The notes under the pieces: generated by a model | Database searches by the model: none | Told to the model about the DNA's origin: nothing | What the model saw: only the letters and a program-made list of their open reading frames with translations | Shown here: piece by piece, positions 21,763-31,064 of the stretch | Layout: every line of letters begins with the position of its first letter | Numbering within the stretch: the stretch's first letter is position 1 | Translations under genes and position numbers: made by a program | Source of the DNA: Thiocystis violacea | Lineage (GTDB): Bacteria > Pseudomonadota > Gammaproteobacteria > Chromatiales > Chromatiaceae | Direction of reading: 5' to 3' | DNA: 64,000 nt | Assembly (NCBI RefSeq): GCF_016583575.1 | Contig: NZ_NRRG01000001.1 | Span: 1-64,000 of the forward strand

Positions 21763-22157
21763 GCGTCGGACTGCTGCTGGTCACGCATCGACCGCTCGCC
21801 GGGGATCTGCTGCGCATCGCCAGCGAGATCCTCGGGCACGAACCGCCATCGGTCGCCTGCTGCGAGGTGATCAATGACACGCCGCCCGAGGAACTGATCG
21901 CCGAGTGCCTGGCCCTGGCCGATCGCATCGACCAGGGCCAGGGCGTGCTGGTCCTGACCGATCTCTACGGCTCCACGCCCGCCAATGTCGCCCGCGCCCT
22001 GGCGGGGCGGCGCGTGCGCGCGCGGGTGATCGCCGGACTGAACCTGCCGATGCTCCTGCGGGCCTTGAACTATGCCGCCCTGGATCTCGACACGCTCGCT
22101 GGCAAGGCCCTGGAGGGCGGTCGCGATGGCGTCCGCCCGTGCGAACCCAACCATTAG
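21759..22157 (+). CDS. Mannose-type PTS EIIA component
   Basis: 132 residues, a lone EIIA-Man domain (MSVGLLLVTHRPLAGDLL, with the likely phosphorylated His at H10; VLVLTDLYGSTPANVARAL). In many non-enteric proteobacteria this protein stands alone with HPr and EI and acts in regulation. No EIIB, IIC or IID gene is near. It overlaps rapZ and precedes ptsH by 34 bp. Confidence 0.88.
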   Translation: MSVGLLLVTHRPLAGDLLRIASEILGHEPPSVACCEVINDTPPEELIAECLALADRIDQGQGVLVLTDLYGSTPANVARALAGRRVRARVIAGLNLPMLLRALNYAALDLDTLAGKALEGGRDGVRPCEPNH

Positions 22158-22191
22158 GCACTAGGCTGTTACTCAGAAGGATCAACGCTGG

Positions 22192-22461
22192 ATGATTCGC
22201 AAAGAATTCGAGATCTGTAACAAGCTCGGCCTGCACGCGCGGGCGGCCGCCAAGCTGGTGCAATGCGCCACCCGCTTCGAGAGCCGGATCCTGATCGAGC
22301 GGCGTGGCCAGAGCGTCAACGGCAAGAGCATCATGGGCGTCATGATGCTGGCGGCCAGTCAGGGCACCAAGGTGATGGTCGATGCCGAGGGCGAAGACGA
22401 GGAACATGCCATCATGGCCATCGAGGCGCTGATCCGCGACCGCTTCGGAGAAGCCGAGTGA
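22192..22461 (+). CDS. ptsH: Phosphocarrier protein HPr
   Basis: 89 residues. The active His is in LGLHARAAAKL (H15), and the regulatory Ser is in VNGKSIMGVMML (S46), so it can be modified by both EI (His) and HprK (Ser). It carries phosphate from EI to the EIIA proteins encoded just upstream. The GTG of ptsI overlaps its TGA. Confidence 0.95.
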   Translation: MIRKEFEICNKLGLHARAAAKLVQCATRFESRILIERRGQSVNGKSIMGVMMLAASQGTKVMVDAEGEDEEHAIMAIEALIRDRFGEAE

Positions 22462-24203
22462 CGGTCGCCTTCCAAGGCATCGGCATCGCCTCGGCCTGCT
22501 CGGTCGCCCTCGGGCCGGCCTTCGTCGATGTTCGTGGACGCGGCGGCGTTACCCACACGCCGATCAGCGTCGATCAGGTCCAGCGCGAGATCGCGCGCTT
22601 CGATCTGGCGGTTACCTCCGCGCGCCAGGCCCTCAAGCGGGTGCGCGCCCAAATCCCGCGCCATACCCCGGTCAAGATCGCCGAATTCATCGACGCCCAC
22701 CTCCTGATGCTGGAGGATGCCGCCTTGGTCGACGAGGTGCGGCGCATCGTGGCCGATCAGCTCTGCTCCGCCGAGTGGGCCTTGCAACTGCATGGCGATA
22801 CCCTGGTCGAGATCTTCGACCAGATGGACGACCCCTATCTGCGCACCCGACGCGACGACATCGAGCATGTGGTGCACCAGATCCAGACCTTTCTGCATGG
22901 CGAGAACCCCCAACCCATCAACCTCGCCGATCAGGATCTGGTCGGCTATGTCGTGGTCGCCAGGGATCTGACGCCCGCCGACGCCATTCTGCTGCATCAT
23001 CGGGGCGCGGTGGCCTTCGTGACCGAGTATGGCGGCCCCATGTCGCATACCGCCATCCTGGCGCGCAGTCTCGGCGTGCCCGCGGTCATGGGCATTCACG
23101 ACATCACCCGGTATCTGCGCTCCGACGAGTTGCTGGTCGTCGACGGCGAAAGCGGAACGGTGCTCGCCAACGCCGATGACGCCGCCCTCCTCTACTATCG
23201 CCAGCGCGCGCGCGACATCGAGGCGCGTCAGCGCCGGCTGCGCGAGCTGGTCGACCGGCCGAGCCAGACCCGCAATGGCGTCGCCATCCGTCTCCAGGCC
23301 AATCTGGAGCTTCCGGAAGACATCGATGTCGCCAAGGCCAACGGCGCCTCCGGGGTCGGGCTCTACCGCACCGAGTTCCTCTACATGAATCGCGGCGATC
23401 TGCCGGACGAAGAGGAACACCTGGCCAACTACGCCGCCATGATCGAGAGTCTCGGCGGCATGCCCATCACCATCCGCACGCTCGATCTCGGTGTCGACAA
23501 GCGCTCTTCCGCCTGCGCCGAGCGCGGAGCGAACGTCACCAATCCGGCGCTCGGCCTGCGCGCGATCCGGCTCTGCCTGAAGGAGCCGGGCCTGTTCCGC
23601 CCCCAGGTGCGCGCCATCCTGCGCGCCTCGGCGCTCGGCCCGATCCGACTCATGCTGCCGCTGGTCACCAGCGTCCTTGAACTGGACCGGGCGCTGGCCA
23701 TCATCGCGGAGCTGAAGCAGCAACTCGACCAGGATGGACTGGATTACGACGACGCCATGCCGGTCGGCGCCATGATCGAGGTGCCGGCGGCGGCGCTCAC
23801 GGCGCGGGCCATCGCACGACGGATGGATTTCCTCTCCATCGGGACCAACGACCTCATCCAGTACACCCTCGCCATCGACCGCCTGGACGACTCCGTCAAC
23901 TACCTCTTCGACCCGGCCCATCCAGCCATCCTGCGACTGGTGCGCCTGATCATCGAGGCCGGCAACGCCCTGGACATCCCGGTCGGAATGTGTGGCGAAA
24001 TGGCGGGAGACCCCCGCTTCACCCGCCTGCTGATCGGGCTGGGCCTGCGCGAATTCAGCATGCAGCCGGGGGCCATTCTCGACATCAAGGAGATCCTGCT
24101 GGAGGCGGACACGCTGGAACTCCAGCGACGCACGGAGTACCTCTTCACCCAGCTCGATCACGCCGACCCCTTGCGGCTGATCGAGGAGCTGAACGCGACC
24201 TGA
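22458..24203 (+). CDS. ptsI: Phosphoenolpyruvate-protein phosphotransferase (Enzyme I)
   Basis: About 581 residues from GTG 22458 (VTVAFQGIGIASACSV), overlapping the ptsH stop; the longer open frame upstream is an out-of-frame reading of ptsH. The phosphohistidine motif is GGPMSHTAILAR (H197), and the PEP-binding barrel shows GLYRTEFLYM, TIRTLDLGVDK, FLSIGTNDLIQY and GMCGEMAGD. It starts the phosphorelay EI to HPr to EIIA. The length is normal for the family. Confidence 0.96.
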   Translation: MTVAFQGIGIASACSVALGPAFVDVRGRGGVTHTPISVDQVQREIARFDLAVTSARQALKRVRAQIPRHTPVKIAEFIDAHLLMLEDAALVDEVRRIVADQLCSAEWALQLHGDTLVEIFDQMDDPYLRTRRDDIEHVVHQIQTFLHGENPQPINLADQDLVGYVVVARDLTPADAILLHHRGAVAFVTEYGGPMSHTAILARSLGVPAVMGIHDITRYLRSDELLVVDGESGTVLANADDAALLYYRQRARDIEARQRRLRELVDRPSQTRNGVAIRLQANLELPEDIDVAKANGASGVGLYRTEFLYMNRGDLPDEEEHLANYAAMIESLGGMPITIRTLDLGVDKRSSACAERGANVTNPALGLRAIRLCLKEPGLFRPQVRAILRASALGPIRLMLPLVTSVLELDRALAIIAELKQQLDQDGLDYDDAMPVGAMIEVPAAALTARAIARRMDFLSIGTNDLIQYTLAIDRLDDSVNYLFDPAHPAILRLVRLIIEAGNALDIPVGMCGEMAGDPRFTRLLIGLGLREFSMQPGAILDIKEILLEADTLELQRRTEYLFTQLDHADPLRLIEELNAT

Positions 24204-24287
24204 GATCCCCCTAGGGCCGCGCCCAACTGGTAGCATAGTCCGGTCACGGCCGCGCCCGGCCGATCCATCGCGACCGAGCTGTTGATC

Positions 24288-25649
24288 ATGACCCCTGCCT
24301 CGCCCGCCAGCCCAGAGAGCAGCCGCCTCGAAGACCTCCGGCACGTCCTCGCGCAGGGCGCCGTGCGTCCGGCCGCGCGCATGCTCAATGCCCTGCAGCC
24401 GGCCGAAATCGCCCATCTGCTGGAGTCGCTGCCGCACAAGAAGCGCGAGCTGGCCTGGAATCTGGTCGACGCCGAATACGATGGCGAGGTCCTGACCTAT
24501 CTCCACGACGACGTCCGCGAACAGTTGATCGGCCAGATGGACACGGGCGAACTGGTCGCCGCCATCGGCACGCTGGACACCGACGACCTGGCGGACCTGA
24601 TTCAGGATCTGCCGGTCGCCATCACCCGCGAGGTGGTCAAATCACTCGATCAGCAGCGCCGCGACCGGCTCGAAAAGGCGCTGTCCTATCCGGAGGACAG
24701 CGCCGGCGGCCTGATGAACACAGACACCGTCACGGTGCGCCCGGAGATGACGCTGGACGTGGTGATCCGCTACCTGCGCCGGCTCAAGGACGGTCTCCCG
24801 GACATCACCGACAACCTGATCGTGGTCAATCGCAAGGGCCACTATCTCGGCGTTCTCTATCTCACCGACCTCCTGACCCATGACCCGGACGACTCGGTGG
24901 CCGAGGCCATGACGCTGGACGTTCAGGCCATCCCCGCGACCTGGAGCGCACGCGAGGTCGCCACCCGCTTCGAGCAGCACGACCTGGTGACGGTCCCGGT
25001 GGTGGACGAGGAAGGCAGCCTGCTCGGGCGCATCACGGTCGACGACGTCATGGACGTCATCCGCGAGGAGGCCGACCACCAGTTCCTCGGCCAGGCCGGT
25101 CTCTCCGAGACCGAGGACATGTTCGCCCCGGTGCTGCTCAGCGCGCGTCGCCGCGCGCTCTGGCTCGGTGTCAATCTGCTCACCGCCTTCCTCGCCGCCT
25201 GGGTCATCGGCCGTTTCGAGGACACCATCCAGCAGGTCGTCGCGCTGGCGGTCCTGATGCCGGTGGTCGCCAGCATGGGCGGCATCGCCGGCACCCAAAC
25301 CCTCACGCTCGCGATCCGAGCGCTCGCGCTCGGCCAGCTCACCCACCAGAACACCCGCTCGCTGCTCATGAAGGAGATGGCCGTGGCCGCCATCAACAGC
25401 GTCATCTGGGCGCTGGTCGTGGCCCTGATCGCCTGGCTCTGGTTCCACGACACCCAGATCGCCATCGTGATCGGCGCGGCGATCAGCATCAACCTGCTCG
25501 CCGCCGCCTTCGCCGGCGCCCTGTTGCCACCGATCCTGCAACGCCTGGGCATCGATCCGGCCCTGGCGGGCGGGGTCATCCTCACGACCGTGACCGACGT
25601 GGTCGGCTTCCTCTCCTTCCTGGGGTTGGCGACCCTTTTCCTGCTGTGA
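24288..25649 (+). CDS. mgtE: MgtE-family magnesium transporter
   Basis: About 453 residues from ATG 24288; an in-frame TTG at 24282 is less likely. An N-terminal MgtE domain (about 25-130), two CBS domains (about 140-260, with VTVPVVDEEGSLLGRITVDDV) and five C-terminal transmembrane helices contain the pore segment (PVVASMGGIAGTQTLTLAIRA). The cytosolic domains sense Mg2+ and gate the channel. It follows ptsI by 84 bp on the same strand; co-transcription is possible but not shown. Confidence 0.95.
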   Translation: MTPASPASPESSRLEDLRHVLAQGAVRPAARMLNALQPAEIAHLLESLPHKKRELAWNLVDAEYDGEVLTYLHDDVREQLIGQMDTGELVAAIGTLDTDDLADLIQDLPVAITREVVKSLDQQRRDRLEKALSYPEDSAGGLMNTDTVTVRPEMTLDVVIRYLRRLKDGLPDITDNLIVVNRKGHYLGVLYLTDLLTHDPDDSVAEAMTLDVQAIPATWSAREVATRFEQHDLVTVPVVDEEGSLLGRITVDDVMDVIREEADHQFLGQAGLSETEDMFAPVLLSARRRALWLGVNLLTAFLAAWVIGRFEDTIQQVVALAVLMPVVASMGGIAGTQTLTLAIRALALGQLTHQNTRSLLMKEMAVAAINSVIWALVVALIAWLWFHDTQIAIVIGAAISINLLAAAFAGALLPPILQRLGIDPALAGGVILTTVTDVVGFLSFLGLATLFLL

Positions 25650-25842
25650 GCCTGACCCACCCCGTTCGGACGCCAGGGCGCGGATTCCCAAGCGCTGGCC
25701 GCGGTTCCTGGGATGAACGCCGGTCGCTCGCCAGGACACGCTCGGTGTGGAAGGCATGACGCCCGCCCGTCCTGTAGTAAGATCCCCCCGTCGACCCGGC
25801 TGAAGCGGGCAAGATCCTGGAGGCTACGAAAAGGGGCGCGCC

Positions 25843-28128
25843 ATGAAATTTAAATCTTCAAGGATTCCAGGACAAACAGGAGGCCTTGTCGGCCTTGCCG
25901 TCACTTGTGTGCTGACCTCGGCCTGGGCCGCCGATCCGCCGGCAACCCCGGCTGAGCCACCGGTGGACGTCAGCCCGCTGGAGTCGCCACTGGCGGCCTA
26001 TCGGGCGCTGTCGGCCAGCCAGTCCCGCAATTACGACAATAAGCAGGATATTTCGCCCCGGCAGATGCTCATTCTGCTGGAGGTATGCGAGCGCACCGGG
26101 GCCAGTCTGGGTCAGACGCTCGCGACCGGAGAGCACGAAAGCGCCCGGACCTGGAACGATCATGTCCGTCCCACCTTGAACAATGGCCGTCTGGGCTCCG
26201 CGACCGGGGTCTGGCAGTTCATGCCCGCCACCTTCCACCACATCGTCAAGCAATTCGGAACCCGGCTGCTGGCCGCGAGCGAAGCCGATCCGGCGGCGGG
26301 CCGCGAACGCCTGGATCTGGGGGACGGGCCATTCCCGGACGCCGAGGTGCGTCGGCTGATTCAGGAGACAGCGGACGGCCGACGCGACGCGGACGACGGA
26401 GAGCTTCAGCTCCTGCGTCACAATTTCGCGGTACTGGCCTTCGCGAAACACTATCTGAGCGTCGACTCGGGGGCCAATACGCCGGAAGAAGACTATCTCT
26501 ATCACTTCCTGGGGGCGGGAGAGGGCCGGCGGGTGCTGGCGCTCGCCAGGGGAGAGGCGCGCGATACGCTGAGTGTCAAGCCGGTCGCGCCAGTCGACCC
26601 GGTCGACCCGGTCGACCCGCCGGCCCCGGTCGCGGACCCGCCGCCGATGCTGGCCGCGATCGACCAGCCTGAAAACCGCGTGGAGGTCACGTCCAGGCTC
26701 CGGGCCGGCTCCCTGTCGGCCATCGAACCCAGGTATCAACCGAGGATCGGTTCGCCCCTACAGCCCCGCGTTTCGGTCCAGTGGGGGCTCGCCTCGAACT
26801 TGCAGCGACCCGCCTTCGACCCCGCGATCGCCACCATGGAACCAAGGCGGGTCTATCTGGGCGCGCCCTCGGTTCCCTCCGAGCCCGCGATTTGGTCCCA
26901 GCCCGCCGCTCCCGAGATCCCTCCGCCAGTGTCCTCGCAATGGGGGTTTCCCGCCGACTCAGCCGTCGTGACCGGCAACCTCGGGATGTTCTACCGCGAC
27001 GGCAAGGGCCAGACCCAACCCTATACCTGGGCCGAGTTCATGGAACATCTCGCGCGCCGGGTCCGGGCCAAGGATCAGCCCGCGCTGACGCGGGCCAAAT
27101 ACGGCGTCGGGTTCGAGCTGAAAGGCGGCGACATGCCGGAGCGGGCCTTCAACCCAGAAAAGGTGTCCAAGGCGGCGGAGTTTCGCCACGAGATCAGCGG
27201 GGCCGTACTGGTGCCCGAGGCCCTGGTGACCGGCCCGCTCGGCCCGGACGAAACGCGCCGCTATAAGCGCCGTCTCGCCGAATTGGTGAACCAGGGCGCG
27301 GACCAACCGCTCGACCGTCTCCCACCGGAAACCTTATCCGCCCTGCATCACCTGAGCGTCCTGTCCCCGGACATTCAGGAACCCAGCACCGCCCACCCCG
27401 AGGTCAGCACGGCCCTGAGCCAGTTCCGCAAGCTGGTCGGCAAACAGGCACCGGACGACCCGGCGCATCGCGACCGGCTGATGCCGGCCGAACGCATCGC
27501 CCTGGAAATCTATGACCAGCGTCTCGCCCGCTATGCCGCCTTGCAGGCGGGCCAACAGGCGTCCCTGGGCGAGGCCGCCGACCTGAGCCGCGTGAGAACC
27601 ATGCCGGCGGGATTGCGGAAAGCCGCGGCCCCGCACGTTTCCGTCTTGCAGACGGAACTCGCCGCACGGGGATTCCTCAAGCCGCTGACCCGGAAAGTCG
27701 TCTGGCGAGACAAGCGACGCAAGAAACATGTGAGCTACGAGACCATCCCTTTCCCTGGCTACGCGGGCAAGGCGACGCTGGCCGCCATCGAATCCTTCCA
27801 GTGGCGTAACGGTCTGCGGACGACGCAGGGCGTGGCGGACGCCGTGACACTCGCCATGCTGGGCCTGCCGCCGATGGGGCAAGAGATCTTCTCACCCATG
27901 TCCGGCCCTTACTGCGCCATCGACGAAGGGACCGACCCGGCTCCCGCGTGCGAACTCCCGACCAGCGACAGCCGTCACCAGATCGGCCATGTGATCCCGA
28001 TCTGGTCACGTTCGCTGGTCAGTCTGCCGCCGGCCCTCCCGCGACGGCTCGACATCGGCATCACCACCGAGACCGAGCTGGTCGGACTCCTATCCGTCCT
28101 GGGGCTGGAGATCGTCTTCCTGCTCTGA
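25843..28128 (+). CDS. Exported lytic-transglycosylase-like protein with C-terminal peptidoglycan-binding-like region
   Basis: 761 residues with a signal peptide (about 1-30, ending AWAA). Residues about 70-225 look like a lysozyme-fold transglycosylase: GEHESARTW (E99 as candidate catalytic acid) and GSATGVWQFMPATFHHI. A Val-Asp-Pro repeat linker lies near 248-258. A long middle part is Pro-rich and without a known family. The C-terminal part (about 590-690, KATLAAIESFQWRNGLRTT) resembles a peptidoglycan-binding domain. A role in cell-wall cleavage in the periplasm is likely. The start has GGAGGCTACGAAAAGGGG upstream. The substrate and partners are unknown. Confidence 0.78.
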   Translation: MKFKSSRIPGQTGGLVGLAVTCVLTSAWAADPPATPAEPPVDVSPLESPLAAYRALSASQSRNYDNKQDISPRQMLILLEVCERTGASLGQTLATGEHESARTWNDHVRPTLNNGRLGSATGVWQFMPATFHHIVKQFGTRLLAASEADPAAGRERLDLGDGPFPDAEVRRLIQETADGRRDADDGELQLLRHNFAVLAFAKHYLSVDSGANTPEEDYLYHFLGAGEGRRVLALARGEARDTLSVKPVAPVDPVDPVDPPAPVADPPPMLAAIDQPENRVEVTSRLRAGSLSAIEPRYQPRIGSPLQPRVSVQWGLASNLQRPAFDPAIATMEPRRVYLGAPSVPSEPAIWSQPAAPEIPPPVSSQWGFPADSAVVTGNLGMFYRDGKGQTQPYTWAEFMEHLARRVRAKDQPALTRAKYGVGFELKGGDMPERAFNPEKVSKAAEFRHEISGAVLVPEALVTGPLGPDETRRYKRRLAELVNQGADQPLDRLPPETLSALHHLSVLSPDIQEPSTAHPEVSTALSQFRKLVGKQAPDDPAHRDRLMPAERIALEIYDQRLARYAALQAGQQASLGEAADLSRVRTMPAGLRKAAAPHVSVLQTELAARGFLKPLTRKVVWRDKRRKKHVSYETIPFPGYAGKATLAAIESFQWRNGLRTTQGVADAVTLAMLGLPPMGQEIFSPMSGPYCAIDEGTDPAPACELPTSDSRHQIGHVIPIWSRSLVSLPPALPRRLDIGITTETELVGLLSVLGLEIVFLL

Positions 28129-28189
28129 TCCCGGCCCTATCGGACTGGAAGACCGCCAGAGGATCCCAAGGCTGACCACGAAAGCGGAC

Positions 28190-28402
28190 GTGGCTGAACA
28201 CGAAAACGTCTTACGCCGAGACATCGCCGAATTGAAACGGGATCTTCGGGAAACCGAGCTTCGCATGGAGGCGCGCCTTGCCGAGACCAACGTCAAAATC
28301 GCCGAAACGAAGGCCGACCTGACCCGCTGGGTCATTGGCGCGGGCGTCTCGCAAACAACGGTGATGATTGGCGTCTTGCTGAAAATCGCGAAACTGATCT
28401 GA
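28190..28402 (+). CDS. Small coiled-coil membrane protein, DUF1640-like
   Basis: 70 residues from GTG 28190. A charged helix with heptad character (about 1-45, RRDIAELKRDLRETELRMEARLAE) is followed by one transmembrane segment (about 47-67). The layout matches DUF1640/CCDC90-type small proteins, here shorter than usual because the N-terminal part of the family is missing. Its function is unknown. Confidence 0.6.
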   Translation: MAEHENVLRRDIAELKRDLRETELRMEARLAETNVKIAETKADLTRWVIGAGVSQTTVMIGVLLKIAKLI

Positions 28403-28485
28403 CCAAACCGCGCCCGGAGTGGCTCGATAATCCAGCGCCGTGACGTGAAAAGGTGGCGTTGAAACAGGCCGCGGGTTCGCGGTCT

Positions 28486-30066
28486 TCAAGCCCGCACCAG
28501 GCGAATCCGCCGACCCTGGGGGCTGGTCGCCTCCGCGCTGCCGGTGCGCTCGCGGATCGGTGGCTGTCCGGCGCGTCGGTCGAAGACGATCAGCCAGCCT
28601 TGGTCGAGCCCCAGGCCGCCGAGATAGCGATCGAGCTGGTCCAGCCCCTCGGCGAGCGGATCGGGTTTTCCGTCGCGCCAGACCTTGAGTTCCATCGCCA
28701 GGGTGACCGCGCCATAGCGCAGACAGAGATCCATGCGCCCGGAGCCGATGGCGTATTCGCGCTCCAGCGTCCCGCCGCCGTTGATCACCCGATGCAGAAA
28801 GGCCATGAGCACCAGATGCGGGGCGATCTCGTGATAGGGGGCGCTCTTGAGCAACGGCTCGCCGTGCTGACGCCAGAAGGCGAGGAAGGCGTCGAGCAGG
28901 CGCTCGGGATCGAGCGATCCATCGGGGGCGAGCCAGTTTGGGGTGATCGTTGGCAGTGTGTCCTGCGGGCCGCTGGCCAGGGCGCGCGGCAGAACTTCGC
29001 GGTAGATAGGATTGGCCACGACCAGGCCGCCGGCCCCCGCGCCGGAGCGGCGCAACAGGCCCAGATCGACCAGATAGTCGCGATCCGCCTCCGGCACCTC
29101 GTCCATCGACAAGCCCGCCAGCATCGGCTCGATCACCCGCCGCACCCGAGGCTCCTGGAGCTTGTGCGCGAGCTGATCGAGATGGGTGACGCGCTCGATG
29201 ATCATGTCCTCCTTGGCCCGATCGATCAGCTCCAGGGTGATCGGCCGGGTGCGGTCGCGTCCCTCGCGCCGCTTGAAGCAGGCGCGATAGGCGAGCGCGT
29301 TGACCAGCCAGGGCTGTCCCTGGGTCAGTTCCCAGACCCGATCGAGCGCCTCCGGGGTGAAGGGCTGTCCGGTCTCGCGCGTGTGTTCCAGCAGCAGCGT
29401 CCGGACTTCATCGGCGTTGAAGTCGCCGAGACGCAGCGACTCGGCCTTGATGTTGAAGGCGCTGCCACCGGTGATGGGTTCGTGCTCGGAGCTGGCGTGG
29501 ATGCGGTAGTCGCGCAGATCACGCACGCCGCAGAGGATCACCGTTTGCGGGAACCCCGCCGGGCGCTGCGGGTAGCCCGCGCGCAACTGGCGCAGCAGTG
29601 AGAGCAGGGTATCGCCGACCAGCGCATCGACCTCATCGAGCAAAAGGACGATGGGGCGCTCGCTCTGTTGGCTCCAGGTCTCCAGCAAGCCGTTGAGCAC
29701 CCCGTCGTGACCTCGCGCCGCCCAAGCCGATTCGGTCCAGTCATGCAGCCGCTCATCGCCAAGATCGCGCCGGGCCGCGCCCTCGATCATGCCGCAGATG
29801 GTTCGCATCGCCCGCGCGACATCCTCGCGCGCCGTCTGGGCCGGTTCCAGATTGGCATAGACCGCCTGGTAGCGTCCCTCGCGGTTGAGATGCTCCTTGA
29901 GCGCCAGCAGACAGCTTGTCTTACCCGTTTGGCGCGGGGCGTGGAGCAGGAAATACTTCTTCCGATCGATCAGCATCAGCACCTCTTCGAGATCCCAGCG
30001 CTGCAAGGGCGGCAGAAAGTAGTGATCCTCGACGCGGATCGGGCCTTCGGTGGTGAAAAAGCGCAT
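28486..30066 (-). CDS. AAA-family ATPase with C-terminal PD-(D/E)XK nuclease-like domain
   Basis: 526 residues. Walker A is HAPRQTGKTS (43-51), Walker B is IVLLLDEVDAL, and a sensor-like region follows (TVILCGVRDLRDYR). The C-terminus has GSGRMDLCLRYGAVTLAMELKVWRD, the D-ExK core of a PD-(D/E)XK fold. This ATPase/nuclease-like pairing occurs in many copies in phototrophic and large-genome bacteria; its role is not known, and mobile-element or defence functions have been suggested from context. It is a single gene with no partner next to it. Confidence 0.8.
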   Translation of the reverse strand: MRFFTTEGPIRVEDHYFLPPLQRWDLEEVLMLIDRKKYFLLHAPRQTGKTSCLLALKEHLNREGRYQAVYANLEPAQTAREDVARAMRTICGMIEGAARRDLGDERLHDWTESAWAARGHDGVLNGLLETWSQQSERPIVLLLDEVDALVGDTLLSLLRQLRAGYPQRPAGFPQTVILCGVRDLRDYRIHASSEHEPITGGSAFNIKAESLRLGDFNADEVRTLLLEHTRETGQPFTPEALDRVWELTQGQPWLVNALAYRACFKRREGRDRTRPITLELIDRAKEDMIIERVTHLDQLAHKLQEPRVRRVIEPMLAGLSMDEVPEADRDYLVDLGLLRRSGAGAGGLVVANPIYREVLPRALASGPQDTLPTITPNWLAPDGSLDPERLLDAFLAFWRQHGEPLLKSAPYHEIAPHLVLMAFLHRVINGGGTLEREYAIGSGRMDLCLRYGAVTLAMELKVWRDGKPDPLAEGLDQLDRYLGGLGLDQGWLIVFDRRAGQPPIRERTGSAEATSPQGRRIRLVRA

Positions 30067-30299
30067 CTCGATGTCCTTTGGGTCGCGGCCTGGGGTTGGT
30101 CATCCGAAAACCGGTGCGTTACGCACAAGTCGAACCTGATCGTCGAAGCTCCGATGGCGGCGGCTGGCGTAACCATTGCGGATTGGACAGCTTCAAGCCC
30201 ATGAAGTACAAGCACGCTTGCTGATCGCCGCCGAGACGCGATCCTATCGGGAACTGTCTGGAAGGCAGACAGAACCTCGATCAATAGAGGCTTAACGGA

Positions 30300-31064
30300 A
30301 TGCCGGGCAAGATTTCCATCCTCATGTACCACCAGGTCGGCCAGTTCGCGTCCATGAAGGCGCACCGGGCGAACTATTGCGACCATCGGCGCTTCGCCGT
30401 CCAGATGGCCTTTCTCGCCCGCTTCGGTTACGCCGTCCTGAGCCTGGACGAGGCGCTGGCCTGTCTGCGCGGCGAGCGGCCGATCCCCGACAAGGCGGTC
30501 GTGCTGACCTTCGACGACGCCTACGATAACTTCGCCGACTTCGCCCTGCCGGTGCTGGAGCGTCATGGATTCCCGGCGACGGTCTATGCCATCAGCGGCT
30601 GGCTCGGGCGGCGCGCCGAATGGTTCGCCAGGGAGCCGGGCCGGCCGATTCCAACCCTGATGAGCGCCGAGCGGCTGCGCGCGGTGCGCGGGGCCGGTAT
30701 CACGATCGGCTCGCATACGGTCAATCACGTCAAGCTCGGGGAGGTCGATCCCGACACCCAGCGCCGCGAGCTGCGACACAGCCGGGAGGCGCTGGAGGAT
30801 CTGCTCGGCGAGCCGGTCCAGCATCTCTGCTATCCCTTCGGCAGCTTCGATACGCGAACGGTCCAGGCCGCCGCCGAGGCGGGTTATCGCAGCGCGACCA
30901 CCTGTCTGCGTGGAGCCGCGATCCCCGCGGATCATCCCCTGGTGCTGCCGCGCAAGGCGATCTCACAGGGTGACAACCTGCTCGGTTACTGGTGGAAGAT
31001 CGCCGTCAAGCAGGCCCCGAAACCGGCGCTCGCGCCCTGGCGCGACCCGACCCGGCGCGGCTAG
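30300..31064 (+). CDS. Polysaccharide deacetylase-family protein
   Basis: 254 residues. NodB-type carbohydrate esterase motifs: TFDDAYDN (D72, D73) and SHTVNH (H139, H143 as metal ligands), with a later CYPFGSFD. It has no clear signal peptide, so it may act on cytoplasmic or lipid-linked sugars. The start is ATG 30300; the upstream 230 bp holds no gene. Its stop codon shares the palindrome CTAG with the stop of the convergent phytochrome gene. Confidence 0.88.
   Translation: MPGKISILMYHQVGQFASMKAHRANYCDHRRFAVQMAFLARFGYAVLSLDEALACLRGERPIPDKAVVLTFDDAYDNFADFALPVLERHGFPATVYAISGWLGRRAEWFAREPGRPIPTLMSAERLRAVRGAGITIGSHTVNHVKLGEVDPDTQRRELRHSREALEDLLGEPVQHLCYPFGSFDTRTVQAAAEAGYRSATTCLRGAAIPADHPLVLPRKAISQGDNLLGYWWKIAVKQAPKPALAPWRDPTRRG

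Noticed and set aside
22359..24506. A 715-codon open frame antisense to ptsI
   Set aside because: It mirrors the high-GC coding frame of ptsI, is rich in Gly/Asp/Arg/His with no family motif, and ptsI has every conserved residue.
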